From positions 1 through 12,656 of the forward strand of contig JAFGJI010000112.1 in assembly GCA_016929175.1 (NCBI GenBank): DNA of 12,656 nucleotides. The letters run 5' to 3'. Of the stretch, positions 1 to 6,801 are shown piece by piece; the stretch's first letter is position 1; every line of letters starts with the position of its first letter. The notes under the pieces were generated by a model. That model saw nothing but the letters and a program-made list of their open reading frames with translations, searched no databases and was not told the origin of the DNA. The position numbers and the translations under genes were made by a program. This DNA is from Thermoplasmatota archaeon. GTDB lineage: Archaea > Thermoplasmatota > Penumbrarchaeia > Penumbrarchaeales > Penumbrarchaeaceae.

Positions 1-360
1 ACCTGAGGACGCGGGGGCTGCGCTCCCGGCTGTGCTGTCGGAGGTCTCGCCGGCTGTTGAGACGGAACCTGAGGACGCGGGGGCTGCGCTCCCGGCTGTG
101 CTGTCGGAGGTCTCGCCGGCTGTTGAGACGGAACCTGAGGACGCGGGGGCTGGGCTCCCGGCTGTGCTGTCGGAGGTCTTGCCATCTGCTGAGGCGGAAC
201 CTGAGGACGCGGGGGCGGGGCTCCCGGCTGTGCTGTCGGGGGTCTTGCCATCTGTTGTGGCGGAACCTGGGGCCGCGGGGGCTGGGCTCCCGGCTGTGCT
301 GTCGGGGGTCTTGCCATCTGTTGTGGCGGAACCTGAGGCCGCGGGGGCTGGGCTGTTGCA
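1..360 (-). repeat. 66-bp in-frame tandem repeat (22-residue Pro/Gln-rich unit) in the cytosolic tail
   Basis: Repeat units begin at 1, 67, 133, 199 and 265, each 66 bp, with a degenerate sixth unit from 331. The units at 1-66 and 67-132 are identical base for base; the others differ at a few sites. On the minus strand each encodes a unit of the type PPRPQVPPQQMARPP followed by TAQPGAQ, with variants PSQQPAR and PGAP. The array keeps the reading frame and continues past the left edge, so its full copy number is unknown. Base composition is very GC-rich (45 of 60 bases in 61-120). There are no spacers between units, so this is a coding minisatellite and not a CRISPR array. Confidence 0.97.
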
Positions 361-3300
361 GGCTGCGCCATGGGCCTTGCCTGGACCATCGGGACGGGAG
401 CTCCAGCAGGTCGGGGAGAAGCGGAGCCCTGTACGGGTCTCGCCTGGGGCATCGGACCCGTGGCGCCCATGGGCTGCGCAGCCGGAAGAGGTCCGCTCCT
501 CACTGGAGCAGGCGGGGTCTGGGTGGGAGCGACCGATTCGGGTGCCGCCGGCAGGGCTGGAGCCTGCGGCGGGGGTAGCGCCTTGGTTTCCTCGGGCTGC
601 CCCAGCTGTTCGGGTTCTCCCATGAGCTTCTCCTTTACCGCCCAGGGCCTGTACTCTCCGCTCTCATCATAACCGGTGTCTATCGGTGAAATGATGATCT
701 GATTGAACTTCGTGATGAAAACGAAGGCGGCCGCAGCGAATATCACTATCAATATCAGCGGCAGGAGGAACATCCACAGAGGGACCTCTTTCGGTGGTGG
801 GGGGGGGATGTTCGTCGGTACAACATACACGTTGAACTCCTTTTCGAGGCTCCCTCTGGCGCTTACGGGCACCTCACCCTCCAGGGCGATCGTGAAGTGA
901 TGTGTTCCCGGAGGTGCAGCCTTCCACAGGAACGTCACCTCCTTCGCCTCCTGTAGCTTCAGATAGGTTATGTTGGCCCTGTCCATTTCATAACCCTCGT
1001 CGTAGAGGACGATGTACAATCTGCTGAACCTTGTCGGGTTCAGCTCCTCGGACCCGATGTTCTCGATGTTGACATGGAACGAATACATCCGGTCGTAGAC
1101 CATCTGGGGGACGCCTTCGAAGACCTCCCCGTTGAGCTTGACCTCTCCGATATCGAACATCATCCGGTAGAACCTGATCGTGATCGGTATCGTCATGGTA
1201 AGAGGGTTCATCCTGTCCGGGTCCCTCAGGGAGACGGCCTTGAGCTCCATGGTTATGTTCCGCTCTTCCGTTATCGTTCCCGCCCTGGGATTGATGTTGA
1301 GAACTGCATTTACCGAGCTGTCGAAGGGTACATCCATATTGGGTGTCAGGAGCATGAGCCAGCCCTGATATGGGTTGTCCACCCAATCCAGCCTGAGGAT
1401 GTCGGCTATATTGCCGGTGTTGGTTATCTGTACCCTCACCGACCTTGCCTGATCATGGTCCATTGAGAACTTGAGCTCGGGCTCATCGGGATGAAGCCTC
1501 ATCTCGAAATTGTAGAAGGGCTGAACGTGAAGGATCAGATCCAGGAATACAAGTGTCGCCCCTTTCCTGGTCTCGTTCTGGGAATATCCCGATACCCGGA
1601 TCGTGTATCCGTCGTATTGACCCCGGAGGTCCGGAAGGGGGGTGTCCGGATTCGTGTCGGCCGCCGCGTTGAACGGGATCGAAACGATGAGTTTCACCGG
1701 ATACGTCTCATTGGGGGCGATCTCACCTTCCGAAAGATCGACATCGAACTCGGCCCAGTCCGAATTCACGGAGATATTGAAGGTATCCAGATAGTTCCCG
1801 AGGTTTCTGGCATTGATCTGGAATTCCACCTGGCCTCCCACGAAACCGTTCTTCTCCCTGACGGGTGTCGTAAGTTCCAGCTTGTGCGTGAGAGGTATCA
1901 GGAAATAATAGCGGACCTCCGCTTCAATGTGGTCGTGCGGCCCCCCCCTTGCCTGAATGATTATAAAGGGCAGACTTCCCTTGGACGAGGCGATGGTGGT
2001 CTCATCGACGTAGACGACCATCTCGAGGTAGGCGGTGGTCTTCGGCCCGAGCCCCTTTTGTGCCTTCAACTTGGTCTGGTCGATATATATCCACCAACCT
2101 TTCGGCCTATATGAGACATTCAGATGCTGATCTGGATCGGGTGCGTTGCCCTCGTTGGTGAAGTTGAACATTATCTTGTTCTCCTTTCCCGGTATCACCG
2201 GGAACGGCTCTTCGAAGCTCTCGATCCTTGCCGCGTACCTGATGTCAGCAAAGACCGTACATGACTCTGACAGGCCGGTGAAATCACCGTTCTGGGACCT
2301 TATCGTTAGGACCAGGTTGATGTTGTCAAGTAACGGTGCGTCCGTTGGAATTGAGACCCAGGTTTTCACCTCGAAATACTCGTCCGGATGAACCTCTGGC
2401 TGCCTGGTCCCGGATTCGAAACCCACCTTCCACCCCTTTTTCACGTGGTAGTCATCTATCTTCTCGGCGAGGGTGTAGATGTCCTTGCCGTTGCCCATGT
2501 TTCGAAGCCAGAATATGACATTATGGACCTTCCCCGGTTCGAGATAGACCGATTCAGTATCGGGTTTCAGCTCTGCCTTTGCCATGAAATCAACAATGAA
2601 CTTGAAAGTATGGTCCGAAGGCTCCAGATAAGGCCCAGCATACAGTGTGGAGTATGCCCTCATGACGACCGTGTATGTCCGATCGCATCTGGCGTTGAAG
2701 GGATTCTTGGACACCTGGACAGGCAGCTGGAGCTCTTCGAAATCGTTTGGATATACCGTTATCGGGCTGAAACTCTCGATGTTCCACCCCTCCGGAGCAC
2801 TTATCAACTTCACCCCGATTATATCCACCGCGGGACCCCTGTTCTGAAGCTGGAACGGGATGAACTTGACATCCCCTACCTTTACAGGATGGGGATACTT
2901 GGTCTCGTACGTCCTGTCCTCCTGGCCCTCCTCGTAGATAAAAGGGGAGAATTCCGGAGAGGATATCCTTATGCCGGAACCGCTCCTGAAATTGTCGGAT
3001 TTGTCATCATCATCGACGGTTATCGTCGATGATACCCTGAACTGGAAATTGGACCACCCACCGGACTGTGCCGGGGGTTTCAACGGCACTGTCCAGTAGA
3101 AGGTCACAACGAAAGGGGGGAACTGAGCGTTCGGCCCTGGAATGTCATCACCCGTATAGTTGGTGCCCATCGAGGTGACCTGCGCATACCGTGTCGTCAC
3201 GTTGGTGTAGCTGTCATCCACCACAAGAACGCATGTGAACTGGTTCCCGTTGGCCTTCGAGATGGGGATATCGCTGACCTGAGGGTTGTTGTCATGGACG

Positions 3301-3548
3301 AGCGCAACATCTATCCTCACGAGCTGGCCTGGATAGAGATTGTTCGACTGGGTAGGCCTCTTTACGTCGATATCCCGGATGGCTATGTCCAGCCATGCTC
3401 TCGTGGGCGGTCCAGCTACAGGCTTCTCCGCTTCAGCGCTGTTTGAGATAGGAGCAATGATGGCCGCCACGGGTATGGCCATAAGGAATGTCAGGACCAA
3501 TACGGTCCACATCCTGACTTGATAGCTAACTCTGGGTTCTTGTGGCAT
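1..3548 (-). CDS. Large secreted, membrane-anchored multi-domain surface protein (partial, C-terminus off the left edge)
   Basis: The frame is open from an ATG at 3548 to the window edge: 1182 complete codons and no stop. The start is supported by a GGGGTGA Shine-Dalgarno 4 nt upstream and a TATA box about 65 bp upstream. Residues 13-38 form a signal peptide (WTVLVLTFLMAIPVAAIIAP after a basic start). Residues 50-200 and then roughly 215-320, 324-432, 435-550, 553-680, 680-790 and 793-905 look like successive CARDB/NEW3-type Ig-like domains, with recurring patterns such as LRNMGNGKD, ARNLGNYLDTF and ITNTGNIAD. Nine N-x-S/T sequons lie in the ectodomain. A proline run (IPPPPPK) precedes a membrane helix at about 922-944. 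A cytosolic Pro/Gln/Ala-rich tail follows, ending in 22-residue repeats. I infer outside-in topology and an adhesion or envelope role; the substrate is unknown. The architecture is clear, the function is not. Confidence 0.9.
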   Translation of the reverse strand, partial: MPQEPRVSYQVRMWTVLVLTFLMAIPVAAIIAPISNSAEAEKPVAGPPTRAWLDIAIRDIDVKRPTQSNNLYPGQLVRIDVALVHDNNPQVSDIPISKANGNQFTCVLVVDDSYTNVTTRYAQVTSMGTNYTGDDIPGPNAQFPPFVVTFYWTVPLKPPAQSGGWSNFQFRVSSTITVDDDDKSDNFRSGSGIRISSPEFSPFIYEEGQEDRTYETKYPHPVKVGDVKFIPFQLQNRGPAVDIIGVKLISAPEGWNIESFSPITVYPNDFEELQLPVQVSKNPFNARCDRTYTVVMRAYSTLYAGPYLEPSDHTFKFIVDFMAKAELKPDTESVYLEPGKVHNVIFWLRNMGNGKDIYTLAEKIDDYHVKKGWKVGFESGTRQPEVHPDEYFEVKTWVSIPTDAPLLDNINLVLTIRSQNGDFTGLSESCTVFADIRYAARIESFEEPFPVIPGKENKIMFNFTNEGNAPDPDQHLNVSYRPKGWWIYIDQTKLKAQKGLGPKTTAYLEMVVYVDETTIASSKGSLPFIIIQARGGPHDHIEAEVRYYFLIPLTHKLELTTPVREKNGFVGGQVEFQINARNLGNYLDTFNISVNSDWAEFDVDLSEGEIAPNETYPVKLIVSIPFNAAADTNPDTPLPDLRGQYDGYTIRVSGYSQNETRKGATLVFLDLILHVQPFYNFEMRLHPDEPELKFSMDHDQARSVRVQITNTGNIADILRLDWVDNPYQGWLMLLTPNMDVPFDSSVNAVLNINPRAGTITEERNITMELKAVSLRDPDRMNPLTMTIPITIRFYRMMFDIGEVKLNGEVFEGVPQMVYDRMYSFHVNIENIGSEELNPTRFSRLYIVLYDEGYEMDRANITYLKLQEAKEVTFLWKAAPPGTHHFTIALEGEVPVSARGSLEKEFNVYVVPTNIPPPPPKEVPLWMFLLPLILIVIFAAAAFVFITKFNQIIISPIDTGYDESGEYRPWAVKEKLMGEPEQLGQPEETKALPPPQAPALPAAPESVAPTQTPPAPVRSGPLPAAQPMGATGPMPQARPVQGSASPRPAGAPVPMVQARPMAQPATAQPPRPQVPPQQMARPPTAQPGAQPPRPQVPPQQMARPPTAQPGAPPPRPQVPPQQMARPPTAQPGAQPPRPQVPSQQPARPPTAQPGAQPPRPQVPSQQPARPPTAQPGAQPPRPQ

Positions 3549-3847
3549 ATGTTCACCCCTTGATCAAGATGCTGCCTCCGGCTTCCATTTTTGGTATACC
3601 CCTGAGCCTTATAAATCCCTTGCGTCTGAAAGTGACCCGTTCGGGATATGTGATGGAGGGGCCCATGGGTTCTTGGTAATGGCCGGCCAATGTGGGCTAA
3701 ATAGAGCTGGCATATTTATTTTTATGGTAGTGGGCCTCCACCATGTCATAGGTACACTGTTGCCTTGGGAAATGCCGCAACTTTCGTCAGGTGCTGACCT
3801 ATCACTCTGTCTTGGGGGGTTGGTTCGGAAGAACCTTCAAGTTCTGA
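3549..3847. other. Noncoding interval rich in inverted repeats
   Basis: These 299 bases separate the eS1 stop codon from the next gene on the minus strand. Besides the TATA box at 3608-3616 it holds the palindromes CCCATGGG (3662-3669) and TGGCCGGCCA (3680-3689), an AT-rich stretch at 3709-3725 (ATATTTATTTTTAT), and two small hairpins at 3786-3798 (GTCAG-gtg-CTGAC) and 3822-3835 (GGTTC-ggaa-GAACC). The last hairpin sits 12 bp beyond the eS1 stop, but no T-run follows on the minus strand, so a classical terminator is not evident. I found no convincing gene. A small RNA is possible but unproven. Confidence 0.45.
3608..3616 (-). promoter_or_regulatory. TATA box for the surface protein gene at 3548
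   Basis: The minus strand reads ATTTATAAG here. A start of transcription about 25 bp downstream, near 3586, would give a leader of about 40 nt carrying the GGGGTGA ribosome site. The element is nearly palindromic (CTTATAAAT on the plus strand), so it could also fire to the right. Position and sequence are seen; use is inferred. Confidence 0.5.
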
Positions 3848-4603
3848 TCAGTCCTCGGTCCGCGCTTCCGGAACCTCTTCGAGAGCTTCTTCCGCGAGGT
3901 CTTCCTCAAGACCATCCGGGCCATCCTCTTTGTCCTTGGATGGTTCGGCTTCGGGGACAGGAGCGGCGGAATCGATCGGTGCGTCATCATGGCTATCAGG
4001 GGCCGAAATTACCTCCATCTTCCGGATATCGACCCTTTTCAAGGGGTAGATCGGTCTGCATCCCCTGAGGATCGAGGTTACGAGCGACCTGTCACGGTCC
4101 GAGGTCAGAACAATTGAGGTGAGTTCGGAAAAGGTATGCTTCGATCCGGCCTCTTCGACTATCTCCTTCATCTTCTTCCTGATCTCGTACTGTACCGAGG
4201 ACTGGATCCTCTTATCGGAGATCGCCATGGGTTTCAATCGGACCCTGAAACCATCCTTGGTCCCTATGTCGAACACGCCTTCCATCTTCGTCCTCTTTCG
4301 CCTGGTCTGTCTTCGTATGTAATCCGAGGTCAGGTCATGACCCAGATACTTGGTGAATGCTTCCGATGTCGAATGGTCCACTATCTTGAACTTCAACTTG
4401 ATATGCATCATCCTGAAATCGCCCGTAAGGTCCTGCAGGGTCACCTCCACCGACCTTCCAAGCAGCTTCGAGGGGTCGTCAGCAAGGGTCTCCCCGATCT
4501 TTGCCCTGTTGAACAATCCCGGGGCCACGATCGAGTACCATTCCTTGGACTTCCATTTGTCCTTCAGTTTCTTGGCTTCCCTTGAAGTCTGTCTCCGTGC
4601 CAT
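3848..4603 (-). CDS. rps3ae: 30S ribosomal protein eS1 (S3Ae family)
   Basis: This is a 251-residue protein that matches the archaeal/eukaryotic eS1 family, a small-subunit protein near the mRNA exit/platform region. Recognisable stretches are the basic start MARRQTSREAKKLKDKWKSK, then WYSIVAPGLFNRAKIGET, the TLQDLTGDF motif, and the RRQTRRKRTK basic segment near residue 105. The core ends at about residue 200 (RKMEVIS). A 49-residue tail follows with 20 Asp/Glu and only 3 Lys/Arg, beyond the usual archaeal eS1 length of about 200. A GTG at 4627 would add eight residues, but I chose ATG 4603: the AAGAGG ribosome site lies 8 nt ahead of it, and the TATA box centred near 4641 predicts a transcript start near 4615, downstream of the GTG. 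The gene stands alone downstream of pyrC with its own promoter. Confidence 0.95.
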   Translation of the reverse strand: MARRQTSREAKKLKDKWKSKEWYSIVAPGLFNRAKIGETLADDPSKLLGRSVEVTLQDLTGDFRMMHIKLKFKIVDHSTSEAFTKYLGHDLTSDYIRRQTRRKRTKMEGVFDIGTKDGFRVRLKPMAISDKRIQSSVQYEIRKKMKEIVEEAGSKHTFSELTSIVLTSDRDRSLVTSILRGCRPIYPLKRVDIRKMEVISAPDSHDDAPIDSAAPVPEAEPSKDKEDGPDGLEEDLAEEALEEVPEARTED

Positions 4604-4636
4604 GTTGCATGCCTCTTCGACCGACACGACAATGCT

Positions 4637-4646
4637 CTATTTATAG
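4637..4646 (-). promoter_or_regulatory. TATA box for the eS1 gene
   Basis: The minus strand reads CTATAAATAG, a strong archaeal TATA element, preceded by an A-rich stretch that could serve as BRE. The expected start of transcription is near 4615, giving a leader of only about 12 nt that still includes AAGAGG at 4612-4617. This placement decides the start codon at 4603. Confidence 0.7.
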
Positions 4647-4743
4647 GTATGTGTTTTTCTTAACATCGATCTGGATAAAGATGGGAGAAAAGACCTTTTT
4701 TCAATAGCACGGGCATCAGAAAATATCGACAAAAATGGACACG

Positions 4744-4752
4744 AAAAAAAAA
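4744..4752 (-). terminator. Oligo-T terminator after pyrC
   Basis: On the minus strand the pyrC stop codon TGA is followed at once by nine T, then by further T-rich runs within the next 75 bp (T5 near 4731, T6 near 4695). Archaeal RNA polymerase terminates at such tracts without a hairpin. It separates the AMMECR1-pyrC unit from the eS1 promoter. Confidence 0.6.
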
Positions 4753-6087
4753 TCACATCCTTATGTTCCTCCCCCGGCCGGGCTTCCCGCAGAGGTTCTC
4801 GCCCTCGATCAGCAGTTCCCCCCTGGAGTAAACCTTTTCGGGGAAGATGCCGACCTTTCCTTCATAGGGGGTCCATCCACATTTAGAATGGAGATCGTCG
4901 CCCCTGATCTTCCGACCCTTCCGGAGGTCCACCACCATTATGTCCGCGAGATACCCATCTTCCAACCTCCCCCTGCCCGCAATGGAATACCGATCGGCGG
5001 GTGAGGAGCAGCAGAGTTCCATGAACCTGTCGATATCCAGCCTCCTCTTCGAAACCTCCGAAAGAAGGAGGGGGGCCATGGTCTCTATGCCAGGGATACC
5101 TGAGGGGGAAAGGTATCCCCGGTCCTTCTCTTCCAGAAGGTGGGGAGCATGGTCCGAACCTATGGTGTCGACGCTCCCGTCGGCTATCCCGCGCCAGAGC
5201 GCTGCCCGGTCTGCCGGGGTCCTAAGAGGCGGATTGACCTTGCCCAGGGCCTGATGTTCAGGGTCTAGGCCGCTCAATTTGACATCCAGAAGGAGATGAT
5301 GGGGGGTTACCTCCACGGTAGCAGAAGAGGTCTTTGCCGCCTCAAGGCCCATTTCAGAGGAGACATGGAGGAAATGTGCACTCCCGGCATTTCGACCAAG
5401 GGCATTGACGGCCTTCACTATCGCCGAAGCTTCCGAAGAAGGAGGTCTTGACCCGTGGTGCTTCTTCAGGATATCCTTCACTTTGTCTGGGTCCTTCACG
5501 GGTTCGAAAAGGGATCCGTCCTCTGCATGGATGGCGACCACTGCACCGGTATTTTCGAGGACGCTCGTCCATCTGGCAAGAGAGGATATGGGTTCAAGCA
5601 CAAGCGAACCCGTTGTCTCTCCGAGGAACGCTTTCAGACCTGCCGGTGCAGGGACATTCCCGATTCCCTTCAGGAGCGTGTCCACCGCAAGCAGGTCGGA
5701 CCCGTTCGTTATCACTAGGTTCAGACCGTAGTCTATGACCGAAACTGCCGATGCGGTCTTGTCCTTTGCCTGAAGAGAATCCCGATCGATGGTTGGCGGT
5801 CTTGTGTTCGGCATATCTATCACGGTCGTTACCCCTCCAAAAGCCGCCGATACCGACCCGGAAGCGAAATCTTCCTTGGAGGTCATACCCGGGTCCCGGA
5901 AATGTGCATGCGTGTCTATGATGCCCGGCAGCAGAAGCGACCGTCCCAGCCTGTGCAGCTCACCATACTCGCCGGACACTGGTGCCTGTCTGCTTATCTT
6001 TGAGATCCTGCCTCCATCTATGAAAATATAGGCTTCGATAGGAAAAGCGTCCCTCAAGACCCTTCCCTCAAGGACGAGATCGTGCAT
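4753..6087 (-). CDS. pyrC: Dihydroorotase
   Basis: This 444-residue amidohydrolase carries out the reversible cyclisation of N-carbamoyl-L-aspartate to dihydroorotate, the third step of pyrimidine synthesis, in the cytosol. The metal-site HxH is in DTHAHFRDPG (His60, His62, with Arg64 for substrate). MPNT (Asn94) follows. GLKAFLG gives Lys152, the position of the usual carboxylated lysine. AIHAED gives His187, FLHVSS His241, KVNPPLR Asn285, and GSDHAPH the catalytic Asp312. All key residues are present and length is normal for the family. The start ATG at 6087 has a GAGG site 7 nt upstream that overlaps the stop codon region of the upstream AMMECR1 gene, 9 bp away, which suggests coupled translation. 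A hydantoinase or allantoinase is less likely given MPNT, the FRDPG motif and the intact site. Confidence 0.94.
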   Translation of the reverse strand: MHDLVLEGRVLRDAFPIEAYIFIDGGRISKISRQAPVSGEYGELHRLGRSLLLPGIIDTHAHFRDPGMTSKEDFASGSVSAAFGGVTTVIDMPNTRPPTIDRDSLQAKDKTASAVSVIDYGLNLVITNGSDLLAVDTLLKGIGNVPAPAGLKAFLGETTGSLVLEPISSLARWTSVLENTGAVVAIHAEDGSLFEPVKDPDKVKDILKKHHGSRPPSSEASAIVKAVNALGRNAGSAHFLHVSSEMGLEAAKTSSATVEVTPHHLLLDVKLSGLDPEHQALGKVNPPLRTPADRAALWRGIADGSVDTIGSDHAPHLLEEKDRGYLSPSGIPGIETMAPLLLSEVSKRRLDIDRFMELCCSSPADRYSIAGRGRLEDGYLADIMVVDLRKGRKIRGDDLHSKCGWTPYEGKVGIFPEKVYSRGELLIEGENLCGKPGRGRNIRM

Positions 6088-6096
6088 GCTGCTGCC

Positions 6097-6696
6097 TCAT
6101 GAAAGGGGGATCTCCACAACCGACCCGCCCGGTGTCTCCTCTCCGAAAACCTTTCCCTGGAACTTCTGGAAATGAACATCTCCCCTCCTCCATTCGTCCG
6201 GATTAAGGCCCGCCTTCATGCAGGTGTGGTAGAGTAACTCCTCGATCGACCAACCGTACTCGACTGGAACCTGGGGCAGGAGCAGCCCTGAATGGAACCC
6301 TTTCCTGGCTATGAGCCCGTCCCTACCGATGACGATCTGCCTGACAAGGTCCTCCTCATCCATGTAAGTGATATCACAAGGCGGGGTCAGCAGGGTAACG
6401 TCTATCACGATGGCGCTCATCTCCTCCGGCCGGACAGGAGGGAAGCGCGGGTCCCTCAAAGCGGCAGCGACGGCAACGTCCATGATCGCCTTGCCAAGAG
6501 GCATTATGGGCTCCGAATATCCGATACATCCTCTGAGATCCTTTCCCGGGAAAGTGTTCAGGGTCACGAAGACCCCGCATTCCTCCCTGAATTTCCCGGG
6601 GACCTCAGGAAATTCTATGTCCGTGACCCCGAGCTTCTTCATGATCACTGCCCTTGCCAGTCTGACCGCAAGCTCTCCGTCCGCCTGTGTGAACAT
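6097..6696 (-). CDS. AMMECR1-family protein (AmmeMemoRadiSam system protein A type)
   Basis: The protein has 199 residues from ATG 6696. The family signature LRGCIGY is at residues 54-60, followed by LGKAIMDVAVAAALRDPRFP and, near residue 127, GLIARKGFHSGLLLPQVPVE, all typical of archaeal AMMECR1 homologues about 190-210 residues long. The family often occurs beside Memo and radical-SAM genes and is thought to act in an uncharacterised modification; its reaction is not established. Neither partner is visible here. It precedes pyrC by 9 bp, so the two probably share a transcript. The frame stays open upstream to 7164, but that part is antisense to the flippase gene. ATG 6717 (seven more residues) is the alternative; I prefer 6696 because the A/T-rich promoter element near 6737 predicts a transcript start between the two. 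Confidence 0.9.
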   Translation of the reverse strand: MFTQADGELAVRLARAVIMKKLGVTDIEFPEVPGKFREECGVFVTLNTFPGKDLRGCIGYSEPIMPLGKAIMDVAVAAALRDPRFPPVRPEEMSAIVIDVTLLTPPCDITYMDEEDLVRQIVIGRDGLIARKGFHSGLLLPQVPVEYGWSIEELLYHTCMKAGLNPDEWRRGDVHFQKFQGKVFGEETPGGSVVEIPLS

Positions 6697-6732
6697 TTGA
6701 GGATCCCCACACCCCATATACCTCGGTGATGA

Positions 6733-6741
6733 TTTATTTTT
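6733..6741 (-). promoter_or_regulatory. Probable TATA element of the AMMECR1-pyrC unit
   Basis: The minus strand reads AAAAATAAA. With a spacing of about 25 bp the transcript would begin near 6711, between the two candidate start codons at 6717 and 6696. The element lies in the short divergent interval 6697-6801 shared with the flippase gene. Weak match; inferred use. Confidence 0.4.
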
Positions 6742-6758
6742 CTGAGAGATAGGGAAAG

Positions 6759-6767
6759 AATATGTAA
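6759..6767 (+). promoter_or_regulatory. Probable TATA element of the flippase gene
   Basis: AATATGTAA follows a purine-rich GGGAAAG stretch that resembles a BRE. It would start a transcript near 6789, just ahead of the GGGTG ribosome site at 6792-6796 and the ATG at 6802. The match is imperfect. Confidence 0.35.
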
Positions 6768-6801
6768 TGCAAGTTCTTTCAACCGGCTTAAGGGTGCCCT
6801 T

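Noticed and set aside
1..360. Possible CRISPR array
   Set aside because: The 66-bp units abut each other without unique spacers and are in frame with a protein.
32..672. Plus-strand open frames over the repeat region, with proteins rich in Ala/Gly/Pro or Arg/Cys
   Set aside because: They are shadows of the GC-rich 66-bp repeats in the minus-strand gene, which has the coherent domain structure and reads through the whole region.
3822..3835. tRNA T-arm (GGTTC...GAACC)
   Set aside because: Loop size is four, not seven, and no acceptor, D or anticodon arms can be drawn around it.
3673..4068. Plus-strand 131-residue open frame
   Set aside because: It starts in the noncoding interval and runs antisense through the end of eS1; no motif or ribosome site supports it.
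6726..6745. C/D-box small RNA (GTGATGA followed by CTGA)
   Set aside because: Only 9 bases separate the boxes and no second C'/D pair follows, too short for a guide RNA.
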